This document shows, piece after piece, positions 27,491 through 38,005 of a stretch of 64,000 nucleotides of DNA. The notes beneath the pieces were generated by a model. That model saw nothing but the letters and a program-made list of their open reading frames with translations. It was not told the origin of the DNA and did not search any database. The DNA is from Candidatus Polarisedimenticolia bacterium (GTDB taxonomy: Bacteria; Acidobacteriota; Polarisedimenticolia; Gp22-AA2; AA152). The position numbers and the translations under genes are program-made. The stretch's first letter is position 1. Every line of letters starts with the position of its first letter. Where the stretch lies: assembly GCA_036004685.1 (NCBI GenBank), contig DASYRE010000032.1:62001-126000 (forward strand), given 5' to 3'.

Positions 27491-28403
27491 AGCGGATCCT
27501 CGGATCAAGCAGGACGTACGCGATGTCGGTCAGGAGATTGACCGCCACATAGGTCAGCGAAATCGCCAGGATGCAGCCCTGCACGAGCGGGTAATCCCGC
27601 GTCTCGATCGCCTGAATCGTCAGCCTGCCGAGGCCGGGCCATCCGAAGACCGTCTCGGTGATGATTGCTCCCGTCAGCAGGACCCCGAGCTGCATTCCAA
27701 AAACCGTGAGGACAGGATTCAGGGCGTTTTTAAACGCATGAAGCAGCACGATCTTCCATTCTCCGAGTCCGCGCGCGCGCGCCGCCGACGAGTAGGGCTC
27801 GGCCATTTCCTCGAGGAGACTGGATCGGATCATCCTCATGAGAATCGCCGCCAGGGCCGAGCCCATGGTGACGGCGGGCAAGACGATGGAGAGCGGACTC
27901 TCCATTCCCGATACGGGGAACCAGTCCAGCCTCACCGAGAAGAGGAAGATCAGCATGGGCCCGACCCAGAAGTTGGGCAAAGACAGCCCGACGAGCGCCA
28001 GGAGGCTCGCGGCCCGGTCGAGCGGCCGTCCGCGATGGGTTGCCGCGATGATCCCCGCCGGGAAGGAGATCAGGACCGCCAGGAGCATGCTCGCTCCCGC
28101 CAGCGCGAGCGTCGCCGGATAACGGTCCAGCACGAGCCGCGAGACCGGCTCCCGGTAGCGGATCGAATCACCGAGGCTGCCGCGCATGAGTCCCAGGAGG
28201 AAGTCGGCGTATTGGACGAGGAGCGGCTTGTCCAGTCCGAGGCGCGCTCGCAAGTCGGTGACGTCGACGGCCCGGGCTCCCTCTCCGAGCATGACCTGGA
28301 CCGGATCGCCCGGGATGAAATGAATCAGTGAGAAGACGAGCGTGCAGACACCAAGAAGCACCGGGAGGAACAGCAGGCAGCGGCGAAAGAGGTAGGATCT
28401 CAA
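27477..28403 (-). CDS. ABC peptide/nickel transporter permease, DppB/OppB type
   Basis: About 308 residues, partner of the DppC-type permease. It begins with the classic YLFRRCLLFLPVLLGVCTLVF helix. It carries HFIPGDPV, RARLGLDKPLLVQYADFL and the EAA loop (ARARGLGEWKIVLLHAFKNAL), and ends DPRIRYGEA. I chose the TTG at 28403 because MRSYLFRR matches the family start. The frame stays open to a TTG at 28505, but that stretch is a Pro-rich tail that looks non-coding. The dppC-type gene starts inside its 3' end. Confidence 0.9.
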   Translation of the reverse strand: MRSYLFRRCLLFLPVLLGVCTLVFSLIHFIPGDPVQVMLGEGARAVDVTDLRARLGLDKPLLVQYADFLLGLMRGSLGDSIRYREPVSRLVLDRYPATLALAGASMLLAVLISFPAGIIAATHRGRPLDRAASLLALVGLSLPNFWVGPMLIFLFSVRLDWFPVSGMESPLSIVLPAVTMGSALAAILMRMIRSSLLEEMAEPYSSAARARGLGEWKIVLLHAFKNALNPVLTVFGMQLGVLLTGAIITETVFGWPGLGRLTIQAIETRDYPLVQGCILAISLTYVAVNLLTDIAYVLLDPRIRYGEA

Positions 28404-28578
28404 GGAGGATCTGTCCCCCGGCTCGGGAGGCAATTCCCGCGGGGCGGGGCCCGGCGGAGGGCCGTTTTTTCGGACGGTCAAAGCCCCGGACGAAGCCCAG
28501 GTCAAGGCTTGACAAGGCCGCGCGACGGGCCGGAATCATAACACAAGTGGACCGCCGGAAGGACGACGGATCGATTTC

Positions 28579-28607
28579 TTGACTGGACCGATGCAATTCT
28601 ATATATT
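28579..28607 (+). promoter_or_regulatory. lolA promoter
   Basis: TTGACT (28579-28584), 17 bp, TATATT (28602-28607), 65 bases before the lolA ATG. Confidence 0.65.
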
Positions 28608-28672
28608 GCTGGCAGGCAGGGGTTTACGACCTTCGAATCGGCAAATCGGAGACCGGGGAAACCGGTCGTCTC

Positions 28673-29416
28673 ATGAGGCCATCATTGAAGATTTCATCCC
28701 ACAGAGTTGCTGCCCTTGGCATGCTCTTTCTGCTCTTCCTGAACTCCCAGTCGTCGTCGGCGGCCGCGCGGCCGGGGGCTTCTTCCTCGACCCCGTTGAA
28801 GGAGGTTCTGGTTCGATTCAATCAGGTCCAGGACGACACCCGCAGCCTGACCGCAAGCTTCACCGAACGGAAAAACCTTGGGCTTCTGGCCAAGCCGCTC
28901 GTCTCGAACGGCACCTTCCTGTACTCCAAACCGACCCGTATCAAGTGGGAGTATTCCGATCCCGAGCCGCGCGTCTTCCTGATCACGGAAGACCATTTCG
29001 TGGCCTATTATCCGGCTCAAAAGAAGGCCGAAGAGGTTCCGCTGAGCAAGCTGGCGGGCCGTCGCGTGTTCAGGGTCTTCGGGATCGGCCAAACGGCCGA
29101 GGATCTCGAGAAGTTCTTCGACATCTCCCTCGGCGATCCGGGATCCGAGAAGGGGACTTTCCTGCTCGTGCTGACCCCCAAGCGCCGCCGGGTGAAAGAC
29201 CGGCTGCAGATCGTTCGTTTTTGGGTGGACTCGAAGAGCTACCTGCCCCGGCAGCTTGAGTACGTCGAAGCGGACGGCGATTCGACGATTCTGACGTTCA
29301 GCAACATCCGGGTCAATCCGGCCATCACCGAAACGCGCTTCAACGTGGAGATCCCCAAGGACGTCCGCATCAGCAATTCATTTTCGGGCTTTACGGGCAC
29401 TTCGATGAGCCATTGA
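28673..29416 (+). CDS. lolA: LolA-type periplasmic lipoprotein carrier
   Basis: 247 residues. Carries lipoproteins across the periplasm from LolCDE to the outer membrane. A signal peptide (basic start, then VAALGMLFLLFLNSQSSSAAA) precedes the LolA half-barrel, recognised by SLTASFTERKNL, NGTFLYSKPTRIKWEYSDPEP and the closing pattern DSTILTFSNIRVNPAITETRFNVEIP. It could also be one of the LolA-like paralogues used in glycolipid systems, but its size and motifs fit LolA. It is monocistronic with its own promoter and faces groEL convergently. Confidence 0.86.
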   Translation: MRPSLKISSHRVAALGMLFLLFLNSQSSSAAARPGASSSTPLKEVLVRFNQVQDDTRSLTASFTERKNLGLLAKPLVSNGTFLYSKPTRIKWEYSDPEPRVFLITEDHFVAYYPAQKKAEEVPLSKLAGRRVFRVFGIGQTAEDLEKFFDISLGDPGSEKGTFLLVLTPKRRRVKDRLQIVRFWVDSKSYLPRQLEYVEADGDSTILTFSNIRVNPAITETRFNVEIPKDVRISNSFSGFTGTSMSH

Positions 29417-29471
29417 GCCCGGGCCGGCCTCTGCGGTTCCCCCGTCCCTCTCGCCCCGTGTCCTTTCAAAC

Positions 29472-29512
29472 AAAAAACCCCGCCGGACGCCTTTCGCGAG
29501 CGTCCGGCGGGG
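29472..29512 (-). terminator. rho-independent terminator of groESL
   Basis: A perfect 13-bp GC-rich stem (29500-29512 pairs with 29478-29490) with a 9-base loop. On the minus strand it is followed by six T residues (29472-29477). It sits 20 bases past the groEL stop. There is no T-run on the plus strand, so it serves groEL, not lolA. Confidence 0.92.
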
Positions 29513-29531
29513 CCTGAATCCTGCCTCGAAA

Positions 29532-31530
<1,999 letters not shown>

Positions 31531-31582
31531 CGCATCTCCTCCAATAACTCGTTCATTTACCATAGTTAACAGGTTGATATTG

Positions 31583-31609
31583 TTAGCGCTCAAGGCTAGA
31601 GAGTGCCAA
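31583..31609 (-). promoter_or_regulatory. CIRCE operator (HrcA site) of groESL
   Basis: On the minus strand TTGGCACTC, 9-base spacer, GAGCGCTAA: the CIRCE repeat (TTAGCACTC-N9-GAGTGCTAA) with one mismatch in each arm. It overlaps the -10 and transcription start of the groES promoter, where HrcA represses. hrcA is not in the window. Confidence 0.93.
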
Positions 31610-31637
31610 TATACCGGAGACTCACCTCCGATGTCAA
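31608..31637 (-). promoter_or_regulatory. groESL promoter
   Basis: On the minus strand, TTGACA (31632-31637), 18 bp, TATATT (31608-31613), running directly into the CIRCE repeat. Confidence 0.8.
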
Positions 31638-31750
31638 GCCTCCAGCGGCAGGCCGGAATCGCCAGGCATAAAGGATGCATTAACCCGGGGATGTTTTCGG
31701 AGGAGGCGGGCGACCCGGGGGAAAAAGAAAGGATGTCGATGAGCCCTAAC

Positions 31751-31778
31751 TTGAAGATTGCCGAAGTGATTCTATATT
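31751..31778 (+). promoter_or_regulatory. candidate promoter of the AAA+ pair
   Basis: TTGAAG (31751-31756), 16 bp, TATATT (31773-31778), 29 bases before the ATG at 31807, with the GAGGAG site between. Confidence 0.6.
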
Positions 31779-31806
31779 TTCCTCGAGGCCGGCTTGAGGA
31801 GTGGAG

Positions 31807-33639
31807 ATGACCGGAGCGACGGGTCCCACCATCGAAGATGTCAGCCAGGAGCGGCTTGAAGCCCGTATCCGGGAGGTTGCGAAGCGCCTCTTCTCGGATC
31901 AGACGTTCGACGATCTCGAGACGTGGCATCTGGCTCAGGTCATCGAGCACTGCTCGAAGGCCATCTCGGATATTTATCGGACGGTGAATCTGGAGCAGAT
32001 TCTCCGGGGGGAGGCCCTCAAGCCGACGAGCCTCGAGGATCTCCAGAAAGTCATTTCCCCGGGCTCCCGAAAGCCTCTGCGCCGGGTGACGCGCGTGCCG
32101 GGGGAGCTCAAGGGAATCGGCGACCGCTGTCTCTATGACATCGGCATGGCCGGCGTCCGCGACTATCGTGGATTAAGTCTCGCCACCCTGGGGGTCCGGT
32201 CCTACCGGATGGCCGCCGAGATCCTCTCTTTCCTCGCGGACGAGAGGGATCTCCGCGAGCTGTTCCAGAGAAACCGTCTGAGGACCCTTCCGATCGAGGA
32301 GGAGATCGCGTTTCTCAAGCAATGTGCGGCGAGGTTCGGTCTGCACGCCGATCTTCTCAGCAATCTCCGGGAGGAGTCGGTCGGCAGCTCGGCGTTCGTT
32401 TCCGTCCAGCCTCCGGGCTTGCGGCACCCGGAAGGCAACTTCGGGAAGGAGCTCCCGCCGCTCGATGAGGATCTTCCCGGGGCCGCCTCTCTTCAGAACG
32501 CGGCGCCGAAAGGACTGCGCGAGCCAAGGGAACGGCTCTTGTCGCGGTATGAGCGCATCCTGCTCTTTGCCCAGACGAACATCGAGGAGGTGCGGCGCGA
32601 CCTCAAGCGGCGCGTCATCGACCAGGAGGCCGCTGTCGACGCCCTCTGTGACGATTTTCTCATCAACGCGACCGGGACCCAGCTTCGCCGAATCCCCCAA
32701 TCCTACTTTCTGGTGGGCCCGACGGGCGTCGGCAAGAACTACCTCATGGAGTCGCTCGCCAAAGTCCTCGAGGAGATGTGGGGGGTCGAGATCCCATTCC
32801 TGATCATCGAGGGGCCTCAATACACCTATCCCTCGGACATCAATGAGTTGAAGGGAGCGACCCGGGGCTTCATTCGAAGCGACGAGCCGGGATTGCTCAC
32901 GGAATTTCACGAGCGGGCCTCCCGTGCTCCGCTTTCGATCCTGATCGTCGATGAGGTGGAGAAGGCGCATTCCCAGCTTCAGAAGTTCTTCCTTCCCATC
33001 ATGGATCGTGGAACCACCCACGACAATCGAGGCCAGGAGCTGAGTTTCGAGGGGTGCATCGTCGCCTTCACCTCGAACCTCAGGCATTCGCCTCAAGACT
33101 CCCTGGAACCCATCGGTTACCGGGGACGGGGCTCCGACAGGACCCGCCGCGGAGACGAGCGGATAGAGCGGGCTTTGAGAAAGGATCTTTCTCCCGAGTT
33201 CGTCGCGCGCCTTCGCGTCATCCGCTTTTCCCCTCTCTCCCGAGCTTCCATGGAGTCGATCCTGGACTTGGAGCTGGAGGAGATATTCGAGCGCTTTCGT
33301 TCTCTGCACGGCCTGCAGCTGCGGGTCACCCGGGCGGCGCGCCGGCACCTGATCGAGATCGGCTTCAGCGAGAGCCAGGGGGCCAGGCAGCTGGCCGCGG
33401 CGGTCCGCCGCTATTGCAACATCGAGGTGAGCCGCAAGATCAAGCAGGACGAAATCCCCGGAAGCGCCGGTCGCGACGAGACGATCCAATACCTTCGCGA
33501 AGTCCGCAGCGGCGATCGCGCCTTCGAGTCGGAGGCGGTGGAAAGGAAAGTGCTCCGCCAGGCGAGAGTCCGGCTTCCCTACCGCCGGCTGATCATCGAC
33601 GAATCGGGGGGAGAATTCCGTTACCGCGGCGAGGATTGA
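31807..33639 (+). CDS. ClpB-D2-like AAA+ ATPase with a novel N-terminal region
   Basis: 610 residues. About the first 280 are helical and not recognised. From about 290 a single HSP100 D2-type AAA+ module follows: Walker A GPTGVGKN (about 304-311), Walker B ILIVDEVEKAH (about 378-388), sensor 1 FTSN (about 421) and SPEFVARLRVIRF, matching the ClpB arginine-finger segment [13 protein letters not shown] matches sensor 2. A pore-loop equivalent GATRGFIRSDEPG has Phe where ClpB has Tyr. Walker A ends in Asn rather than Thr/Ser, so Mg-ATP handling may be altered. The ATG at 31807 follows GAGGAG at a good distance. It overlaps nothing upstream and is followed after 2 bases by the gene at 33642. Predicted single-ring protein remodeller or sensor; substrate unknown. 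Confidence 0.8.
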   Translation: MTGATGPTIEDVSQERLEARIREVAKRLFSDQTFDDLETWHLAQVIEHCSKAISDIYRTVNLEQILRGEALKPTSLEDLQKVISPGSRKPLRRVTRVPGELKGIGDRCLYDIGMAGVRDYRGLSLATLGVRSYRMAAEILSFLADERDLRELFQRNRLRTLPIEEEIAFLKQCAARFGLHADLLSNLREESVGSSAFVSVQPPGLRHPEGNFGKELPPLDEDLPGAASLQNAAPKGLREPRERLLSRYERILLFAQTNIEEVRRDLKRRVIDQEAAVDALCDDFLINATGTQLRRIPQSYFLVGPTGVGKNYLMESLAKVLEEMWGVEIPFLIIEGPQYTYPSDINELKGATRGFIRSDEPGLLTEFHERASRAPLSILIVDEVEKAHSQLQKFFLPIMDRGTTHDNRGQELSFEGCIVAFTSNLRHSPQDSLEPIGYRGRGSDRTRRGDERIERALRKDLSPEFVARLRVIRFSPLSRASMESILDLELEEIFERFRSLHGLQLRVTRAARRHLIEIGFSESQGARQLAAAVRRYCNIEVSRKIKQDEIPGSAGRDETIQYLREVRSGDRAFESEAVERKVLRQARVRLPYRRLIIDESGGEFRYRGED

Positions 33640-33641
33640 TC

Positions 33642-34355
33642 GTGGCCCTTGGAACCTCTCTCCTCGCGCGACTCCAACGGCTCATCGAGCGAAGCTACGA
33701 CTGGAACACCGGAATCGAGGACGTAGGACCTTTCGTGCTGGGCGACGCGCAATATCGGAGACTGTTTCAGGAAAAGGAATTCTTCGAGGAGCTGCCCGAA
33801 AGCGATCCCGGACCGAGAACCCTGATGACCTGGCAGGGCCCGAGGATTCGCCTCAGCGTCTATTACCCGGATGCTTTGATCGCCGGGCTCGAAAGGAAGA
33901 ACCCCTTACGGCGGCTGGATGAGGAGAACGTCGGCCCTCTGTCGGTGCTGGTGGAGGAGCTGGATCATCTCCTGATGCTCGCATGGTGCGCCCGGCATCG
34001 TCGCCGCGTCGGTCTGATGGAGCTCGAGTTCCACGCGAACCTCACCAAGTTCATGGTCGTCGCGCATCTGGTCTCCCGACTGAGCCGCCGCCCGCGCCTG
34101 ACCCGGGGGCAGCGCCTGTGGGTGATGCACCACCTGTTCCACGGGGCGGGCGACGGACTGCCGGCGCCATTTCGCCAGCGCTATCACACCGCCGCGCGGC
34201 TCGCGGTCCGATTTCTCGCGCACCTCGAACTCATGCCCGGCTCCGACAGGCTGCGCGCCCTCCGCCGCGTGGCGAGAAAACCCTGGGAACTCCAGAGAGC
34301 CTGTCTGGAGTCGCCGGAGCCTCAAGGCAGGCTAGGGCTTTTGCTGGGAATCTGA
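33642..34355 (+). CDS. unrecognised helical protein coupled to the AAA+ gene
   Basis: 237 residues, no family recognised. It starts at GTG 33642, two bases after the AAA+ stop, so the two are surely co-transcribed. No signal peptide or membrane segment is seen. The sequence is Arg-rich and mostly helical, with acid/His pairs EELDH (105-109) and ELEFH (127-131), then HHLFHG (163-168) and RYH (180-182). The spacing loosely recalls a helical-bundle metal site, but that is speculation. The region 95-170 is the most protein-like and probably the core. Likely an adaptor, substrate or regulator of the AAA+ protein. Its last 24 bases overlap the convergent ctp gene. Confidence 0.72.
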   Translation: MALGTSLLARLQRLIERSYDWNTGIEDVGPFVLGDAQYRRLFQEKEFFEELPESDPGPRTLMTWQGPRIRLSVYYPDALIAGLERKNPLRRLDEENVGPLSVLVEELDHLLMLAWCARHRRRVGLMELEFHANLTKFMVVAHLVSRLSRRPRLTRGQRLWVMHHLFHGAGDGLPAPFRQRYHTAARLAVRFLAHLELMPGSDRLRALRRVARKPWELQRACLESPEPQGRLGLLLGI

Positions 34356-35918
34356 AGAGGCGGAATTCTGGCTGGCCAGACGCGCCAGTTGCTGGGCCTG
34401 GGGAAAGCTTTCCAGCGCCTTCTGGATCTGCGGATCGATTTCTGCGAAGACGCGGAAGCCCTCTTCGCCGCCCCACCGGGCCGCGGCGATCTCCTTCCGG
34501 ATAGCGGTGCGGATGTACTCCCCGTTCTCCCGAAGATCCGCCTCGGTGAAGACGATCTTCCGCTGCTCCAGGTATTTCCTGAAGTCGTCCATGGCCCTCT
34601 CATCGAGGGCGAAGCCGCGCGGAATGTCCTTGTGCGAGACGTTGTACTGGACCGCGAAACCGAAGAAGACCTGTTCGTTCTCGAGCGTCCGGAGGAACTT
34701 TTCCAGCTTGTAGCTGTCCACCAGGATGTCCGGAGCGATGCCGCCCCCGCCATAGACGACCCGGCCGGAGTCGGTCTTGCGCGGGTCCTTGGCCGGCTGT
34801 CCGTCATCCTGCTCGTCCCGCGACAGGTAGTAGTAATCCTCCAGGGAGTCGTAGTCCCTCTGGATGAGGCGGCCGCTCGGCGTGTAGTAGTGCGCCGTGG
34901 TCAAGGCTAGCGCCGATCGGTGGCTCAACGGGTAGACCGTCTGCACCAGTCCCTTTCCCCACGTCGTCTTGCCCACGATGAGACCGCGGTCGTGGTCCTG
35001 GATGGCGCCGGCCACGATCTCCGAGGCGCTGGCGCTGTATTTGTTCACGAGAATGATGAGCGGGAAGTCGATGTGAGTGCCCATCCCCGTGGCGAGGTAT
35101 TCCTGATCCGAGCCTCGGGTCCTTCCCCGGGTGAAGACGATCTTCTGGCCCTTGGCCAGGAACTTGTCCGCCACCCGGACGGCCTGCTCGAGGAGCCCGC
35201 CTGGATTGCCGCGCAGATCCAGGATGAGACGGTTCATGCCGGCGTTTTTAAGGATTCGGAGCTTCTCTTCGAGCTCCCGATCGGTCGTCTGGGTGAAATT
35301 CGTCACCCGCACGAAGCCGATCTCGGGCCGGATCATGAAAGCGTACTGGACGCTGCGCGTCGGGATGTCGTCGCGGGTGATGGTGAAATGGAGCGGCGCC
35401 TCTTCACCGGGACGGACGACGGTGATGTTGACCTGGGTTCCCTTGGCGCCTCTCAGGCGCTTCAGCGCCTGGTCCACCGTCATGTCGAGAGTGTCGACGC
35501 CCTCGATCTGCGAGATGACGTCTCCCGGACGGATGCCGGCGCGAAACGCAGGGGTGCCTTCGATGGGGGAGATGACGGTGAGAGGCCGATCGACGGAGGG
35601 CTTGGAGATGACGATCCCCAGTCCGCTGAAGCTGCCGTGCTGCTCCTCCATCATGTCCTGATAGTCGGTGGAGTTGAGGAAATTAGTATGGGGATCGAGG
35701 GTCTTGAGCATGCCGCGAATCGCGCCTTCGATGGCTACTTCCGGGACCACCTCGTCGATGTAGCGCTCCTGGACGATTCCGAGGATTTGACTGAAAGTCT
35801 TGAGACGATCGTTCGAGGTTTCGGCGGCCGCGTTCAGCCGCGGGGCGAGCAAACCTCCCGTCAGCGAGCCCGCCAGGAGAATCGCCGCCGCCATCAACCA
35901 TTGCCGCCGCTTCAGCAT
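34332..35918 (-). CDS. S41 carboxy-terminal processing protease (CtpA/Prc family)
   Basis: 528 residues, periplasmic serine protease that trims or degrades envelope proteins. A signal or anchor segment (about 8-28) is followed by a helical region, a PDZ domain (about 95-185; GSFSGLGIVI, AGIRPGDVISQIEG) and the S41 core. The Ser/Lys dyad is Ser297 (YSASASEIVAGA) and Lys322 (TTWGKGLVQ), 25 residues apart as in E. coli Prc. The C-terminal 150 residues are a variable extension ending in a Ser/Gln tail. Monocistronic with its own promoter. Confidence 0.94.
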   Translation of the reverse strand: MLKRRQWLMAAAILLAGSLTGGLLAPRLNAAAETSNDRLKTFSQILGIVQERYIDEVVPEVAIEGAIRGMLKTLDPHTNFLNSTDYQDMMEEQHGSFSGLGIVISKPSVDRPLTVISPIEGTPAFRAGIRPGDVISQIEGVDTLDMTVDQALKRLRGAKGTQVNITVVRPGEEAPLHFTITRDDIPTRSVQYAFMIRPEIGFVRVTNFTQTTDRELEEKLRILKNAGMNRLILDLRGNPGGLLEQAVRVADKFLAKGQKIVFTRGRTRGSDQEYLATGMGTHIDFPLIILVNKYSASASEIVAGAIQDHDRGLIVGKTTWGKGLVQTVYPLSHRSALALTTAHYYTPSGRLIQRDYDSLEDYYYLSRDEQDDGQPAKDPRKTDSGRVVYGGGGIAPDILVDSYKLEKFLRTLENEQVFFGFAVQYNVSHKDIPRGFALDERAMDDFRKYLEQRKIVFTEADLRENGEYIRTAIRKEIAAARWGGEEGFRVFAEIDPQIQKALESFPQAQQLARLASQNSASSDSQQKP

Positions 35919-35942
35919 CAGAACCCCAAAATTTTCCAGGCA

Positions 35943-35971
35943 ATTATAGTGTCGGCATCCATCGAAGTAAA
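35943..35971 (-). promoter_or_regulatory. ctp promoter
   Basis: On the minus strand, TTTACT (35966-35971), 17 bp, perfect TATAAT (35943-35948). Confidence 0.6.
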
Positions 35972-36051
35972 GGAAGTGCCGGTTTCCCGGCGGCGATTCC
36001 TGGACTTCTCTTGGCGCCCGTCACGGCCCTCCATGGGGCCGCGCGCCATCG

Positions 36052-36080
36052 TTGACTTGCAGGCCGCGACAAACTAGCAT
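36052..36080 (+). promoter_or_regulatory. tat operon promoter
   Basis: TTGACT (36052-36057), 17 bp, TAGCAT (36075-36080), 77 bases before the tatA ATG. Confidence 0.6.
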
Positions 36081-36156
36081 CTCCGAAGAAGATGTACGCG
36101 TCGTTGGGCCGCCGGTTTCATCGGAAAGATCGCACCGCCTGAGGACTTGTAAAGAG

Positions 36157-36438
36157 ATGTTCGGCTCCATCGGCGCTCCCGAGCTGATCCTGATCTTCGT
36201 CATCGCCTTGCTCATCTTCGGTCCGCGAAAGTTACCGGAGCTGGGACGGGCGCTGGGGCGAGGGATCGGCGAGTTCCGGAAAGCGACCGCCGACTTGAAA
36301 ACCACCCTCGAACGCGAGATCGCCGAGGAAGGCGTCTCTCCGGCCCCACCGGCGCGGCCGTGCGATACGACCGCCCACTCCGACCCGGACCCGCCTTCAA
36401 CCGTCACCCAAGAAGATGGCGCAGACCGCTCCGCCTGA
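36157..36438 (+). CDS. tatA: Sec-independent translocase TatA/TatB subunit
   Basis: 93 residues. Pore-forming or docking subunit of the twin-arginine translocase. One N-terminal transmembrane helix ([21 protein letters not shown]) is followed by the hinge [22 protein letters not shown], an amphipathic helix and a Pro-rich tail. The Glu in APEL and the long helix leave TatA and TatB both possible; with no second copy here it may serve both roles. The ATG at 36157 fits the family start, preceded by GAGGA at 10 bases. tatC overlaps its end by 23 bases. Confidence 0.92.
   Translation: MFGSIGAPELILIFVIALLIFGPRKLPELGRALGRGIGEFRKATADLKTTLEREIAEEGVSPAPPARPCDTTAHSDPDPPSTVTQEDGADRSA
36416..36434 (+). 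promoter_or_regulatory. tatC start within the tatA end
   Basis: The tatC ATG at 36416 lies inside the last codons of tatA, so translation of tatC is probably coupled to tatA. GAAG lies just upstream as a weak ribosome binding site. Confidence 0.4.
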
Positions 36439-37156
36439 AGGGGGGCGGATGTCTTTCCTGGAGCATCTCGGCGAGCTCCGGGTCAGGATTTTCCGCGCGC
36501 TCCTGTCGATCATGCTTTTCTTCCTCGTCGGTTGGTATTACTCGCGGCCGATTCTGGGTTTCTTCCTGAAACCGGTCCTGCCTTTTCTTCAAGGACGCAA
36601 ACCGGTGTTCCTCGAAATCACCGAACCCTTCATCCTCTATATGAAAGTCGCCCTGGTGGCGGGCCTTTTCGCCGCCTCGCCGATGGTCCTTTATCAGGTA
36701 TGGGCTTTCATCGCCCCGGGTCTCTATCCGAGCGAGCGCCGGTACGCCGCGCCCTTCATCATTTTCTCGTCCCTGTTCTTCATCGCCGGGGGCCTTTTCG
36801 GGTATTACGTCGCCTTTCCTTATGCGGCCAGGTTCCTTCTTTCCGTGGCAGGGGACTTCGAGCCAGCCCTGACCATCCGCAGCCTTTTCCAGTTCGAAAG
36901 CAGGCTGATCCTTTGGATGGGGCTTATTTTTGAGATGCCCGTCGTGATCTTCCTGCTGGCCAAGGTGGGCGTCGTCACTCCGACCTTCCTGCTTCGCAAC
37001 TTCAAGTACGCGGTCCTGGCGATTTTCGTCATCGCGGCGATCGTCACGCCGACCCCGGACGTGGTCACTCAGTGCGTCTTCGCGCTGCCCATGGTCGGTC
37101 TCTACCTGCTCGGGTTGGCCACGTCGTACCTGGTGCGGCCGCGTTCCGGGCCCTAG
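36416..37156 (+). CDS. tatC: Sec-independent translocase TatC
   Basis: 246 residues, six predicted transmembrane helices. Receptor for twin-arginine signal peptides. Family marks: [45 protein letters not shown] (the conserved FxAP-like region) and [18 protein letters not shown], and PTPDVVTQ. Overlaps tatA. Confidence 0.96.
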   Translation: MAQTAPPEGGRMSFLEHLGELRVRIFRALLSIMLFFLVGWYYSRPILGFFLKPVLPFLQGRKPVFLEITEPFILYMKVALVAGLFAASPMVLYQVWAFIAPGLYPSERRYAAPFIIFSSLFFIAGGLFGYYVAFPYAARFLLSVAGDFEPALTIRSLFQFESRLILWMGLIFEMPVVIFLLAKVGVVTPTFLLRNFKYAVLAIFVIAAIVTPTPDVVTQCVFALPMVGLYLLGLATSYLVRPRSGP

Positions 37157-37171
37157 ACTCGGGAGCCGTCC

Positions 37172-38005
37172 TTGAGCGCCGGACTGGAACGGTTTCGAAT
37201 CACCCGGGGACCGGCGGGAAGGCGGTGGATTCTGCGTGAGGGCGCTCCTCTCCGCCCGGACGCCGACCCGTGGGACAGCTGGTTGAGCGGCCGGGGAGGC
37301 GCCGTCCTCACCACGGAAGGCGGACGGTCCGCCGCACGGGTCCTATCACTGGGGCCGAATGAAGAGGTGGTGCTGCGCGTCTACCGGCACGGAGGGTTCT
37401 TGGCGGGGGTCTCCAGGGGACTGTTCTTCGGGATGGGTAGGCCTCTCCGGGAGCTGCAGGTCTCGGAATTCATCCGCCGGGCCGGGCTGCCGACTCCCGA
37501 AATCGTCGCGGTTTATTCCAAGAGAGTCCTTCCGGGCCTGTTTCGATCGTGCGTTCTCACTCGGAGGATCCCGGAGAGTCAAAACTTGCGACAGTGGCTG
37601 AGGGAAGAGGGAGGGAACCCGGCGAGCTGGGGGCCCATGATCCATCGGGTCGCCCGGGCGCTCTCCGCTCTCCATGGCGCCGGCTGCCGCCACCGGGACC
37701 TGAACCTCGGCAACCTGCTCAGCGCGCCCACGGGGATTTGGATTATCGATTTGGACGGTGCCCGGTTGAAGCCCCGGCTGAGAATCGCTGAAAGAGGGGC
37801 CAATCTGATGAGGCTTTTTCGGTCCCTCTGCAAGGAGTCGGGCCGGGCGGAGCCGCTCTCCTCCCGCCTGCGCGTCCGCTTCCTCAGGCATTACGCCGGG
37901 CGGGACCGGCGTCTCCTGAGTGAGCTTTCCGTCTGGCTTAGGCGACGCTGGAGGGTGGAATCGGTCAGGAGGAAGTTCTCTCGGAAAAGAAGGCGTCGGA
38001 TCTGA
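37172..38005 (+). CDS. LPS-core (Kdo/WaaP-family) kinase
   Basis: 277 residues of the 3-deoxy-D-manno-octulosonate kinase/WaaP family, which phosphorylates inner-core sugars on the cytoplasmic face. The kinase-like motifs are clear: VVLRVYRHGG (ATP lysine region replaced by VLRVY), ELQVSEFIRRAGLPTPEI, the catalytic loop HRDLNLGNLL and the metal site IIDLDGARL. The start is TTG at 37172 after GGGAG, 15 bases behind tatC. The C-terminus is very Arg-rich (FSRKRRRRI). The 3' end overlaps the convergent heptosyltransferase gene by 41 bases. Confidence 0.86.
   Translation: MSAGLERFRITRGPAGRRWILREGAPLRPDADPWDSWLSGRGGAVLTTEGGRSAARVLSLGPNEEVVLRVYRHGGFLAGVSRGLFFGMGRPLRELQVSEFIRRAGLPTPEIVAVYSKRVLPGLFRSCVLTRRIPESQNLRQWLREEGGNPASWGPMIHRVARALSALHGAGCRHRDLNLGNLLSAPTGIWIIDLDGARLKPRLRIAERGANLMRLFRSLCKESGRAEPLSSRLRVRFLRHYAGRDRRLLSELSVWLRRRWRVESVRRKFSRKRRRRI

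Noticed and set aside
28404-28505. N-terminal extension of the DppB-type permease
   Set aside because: Pro-rich, non-conserved; the family N-terminus begins at the TTG at 28403.
29472-29512. The groEL hairpin as a bidirectional terminator for lolA too
   Set aside because: On the plus strand no T-run follows the stem.
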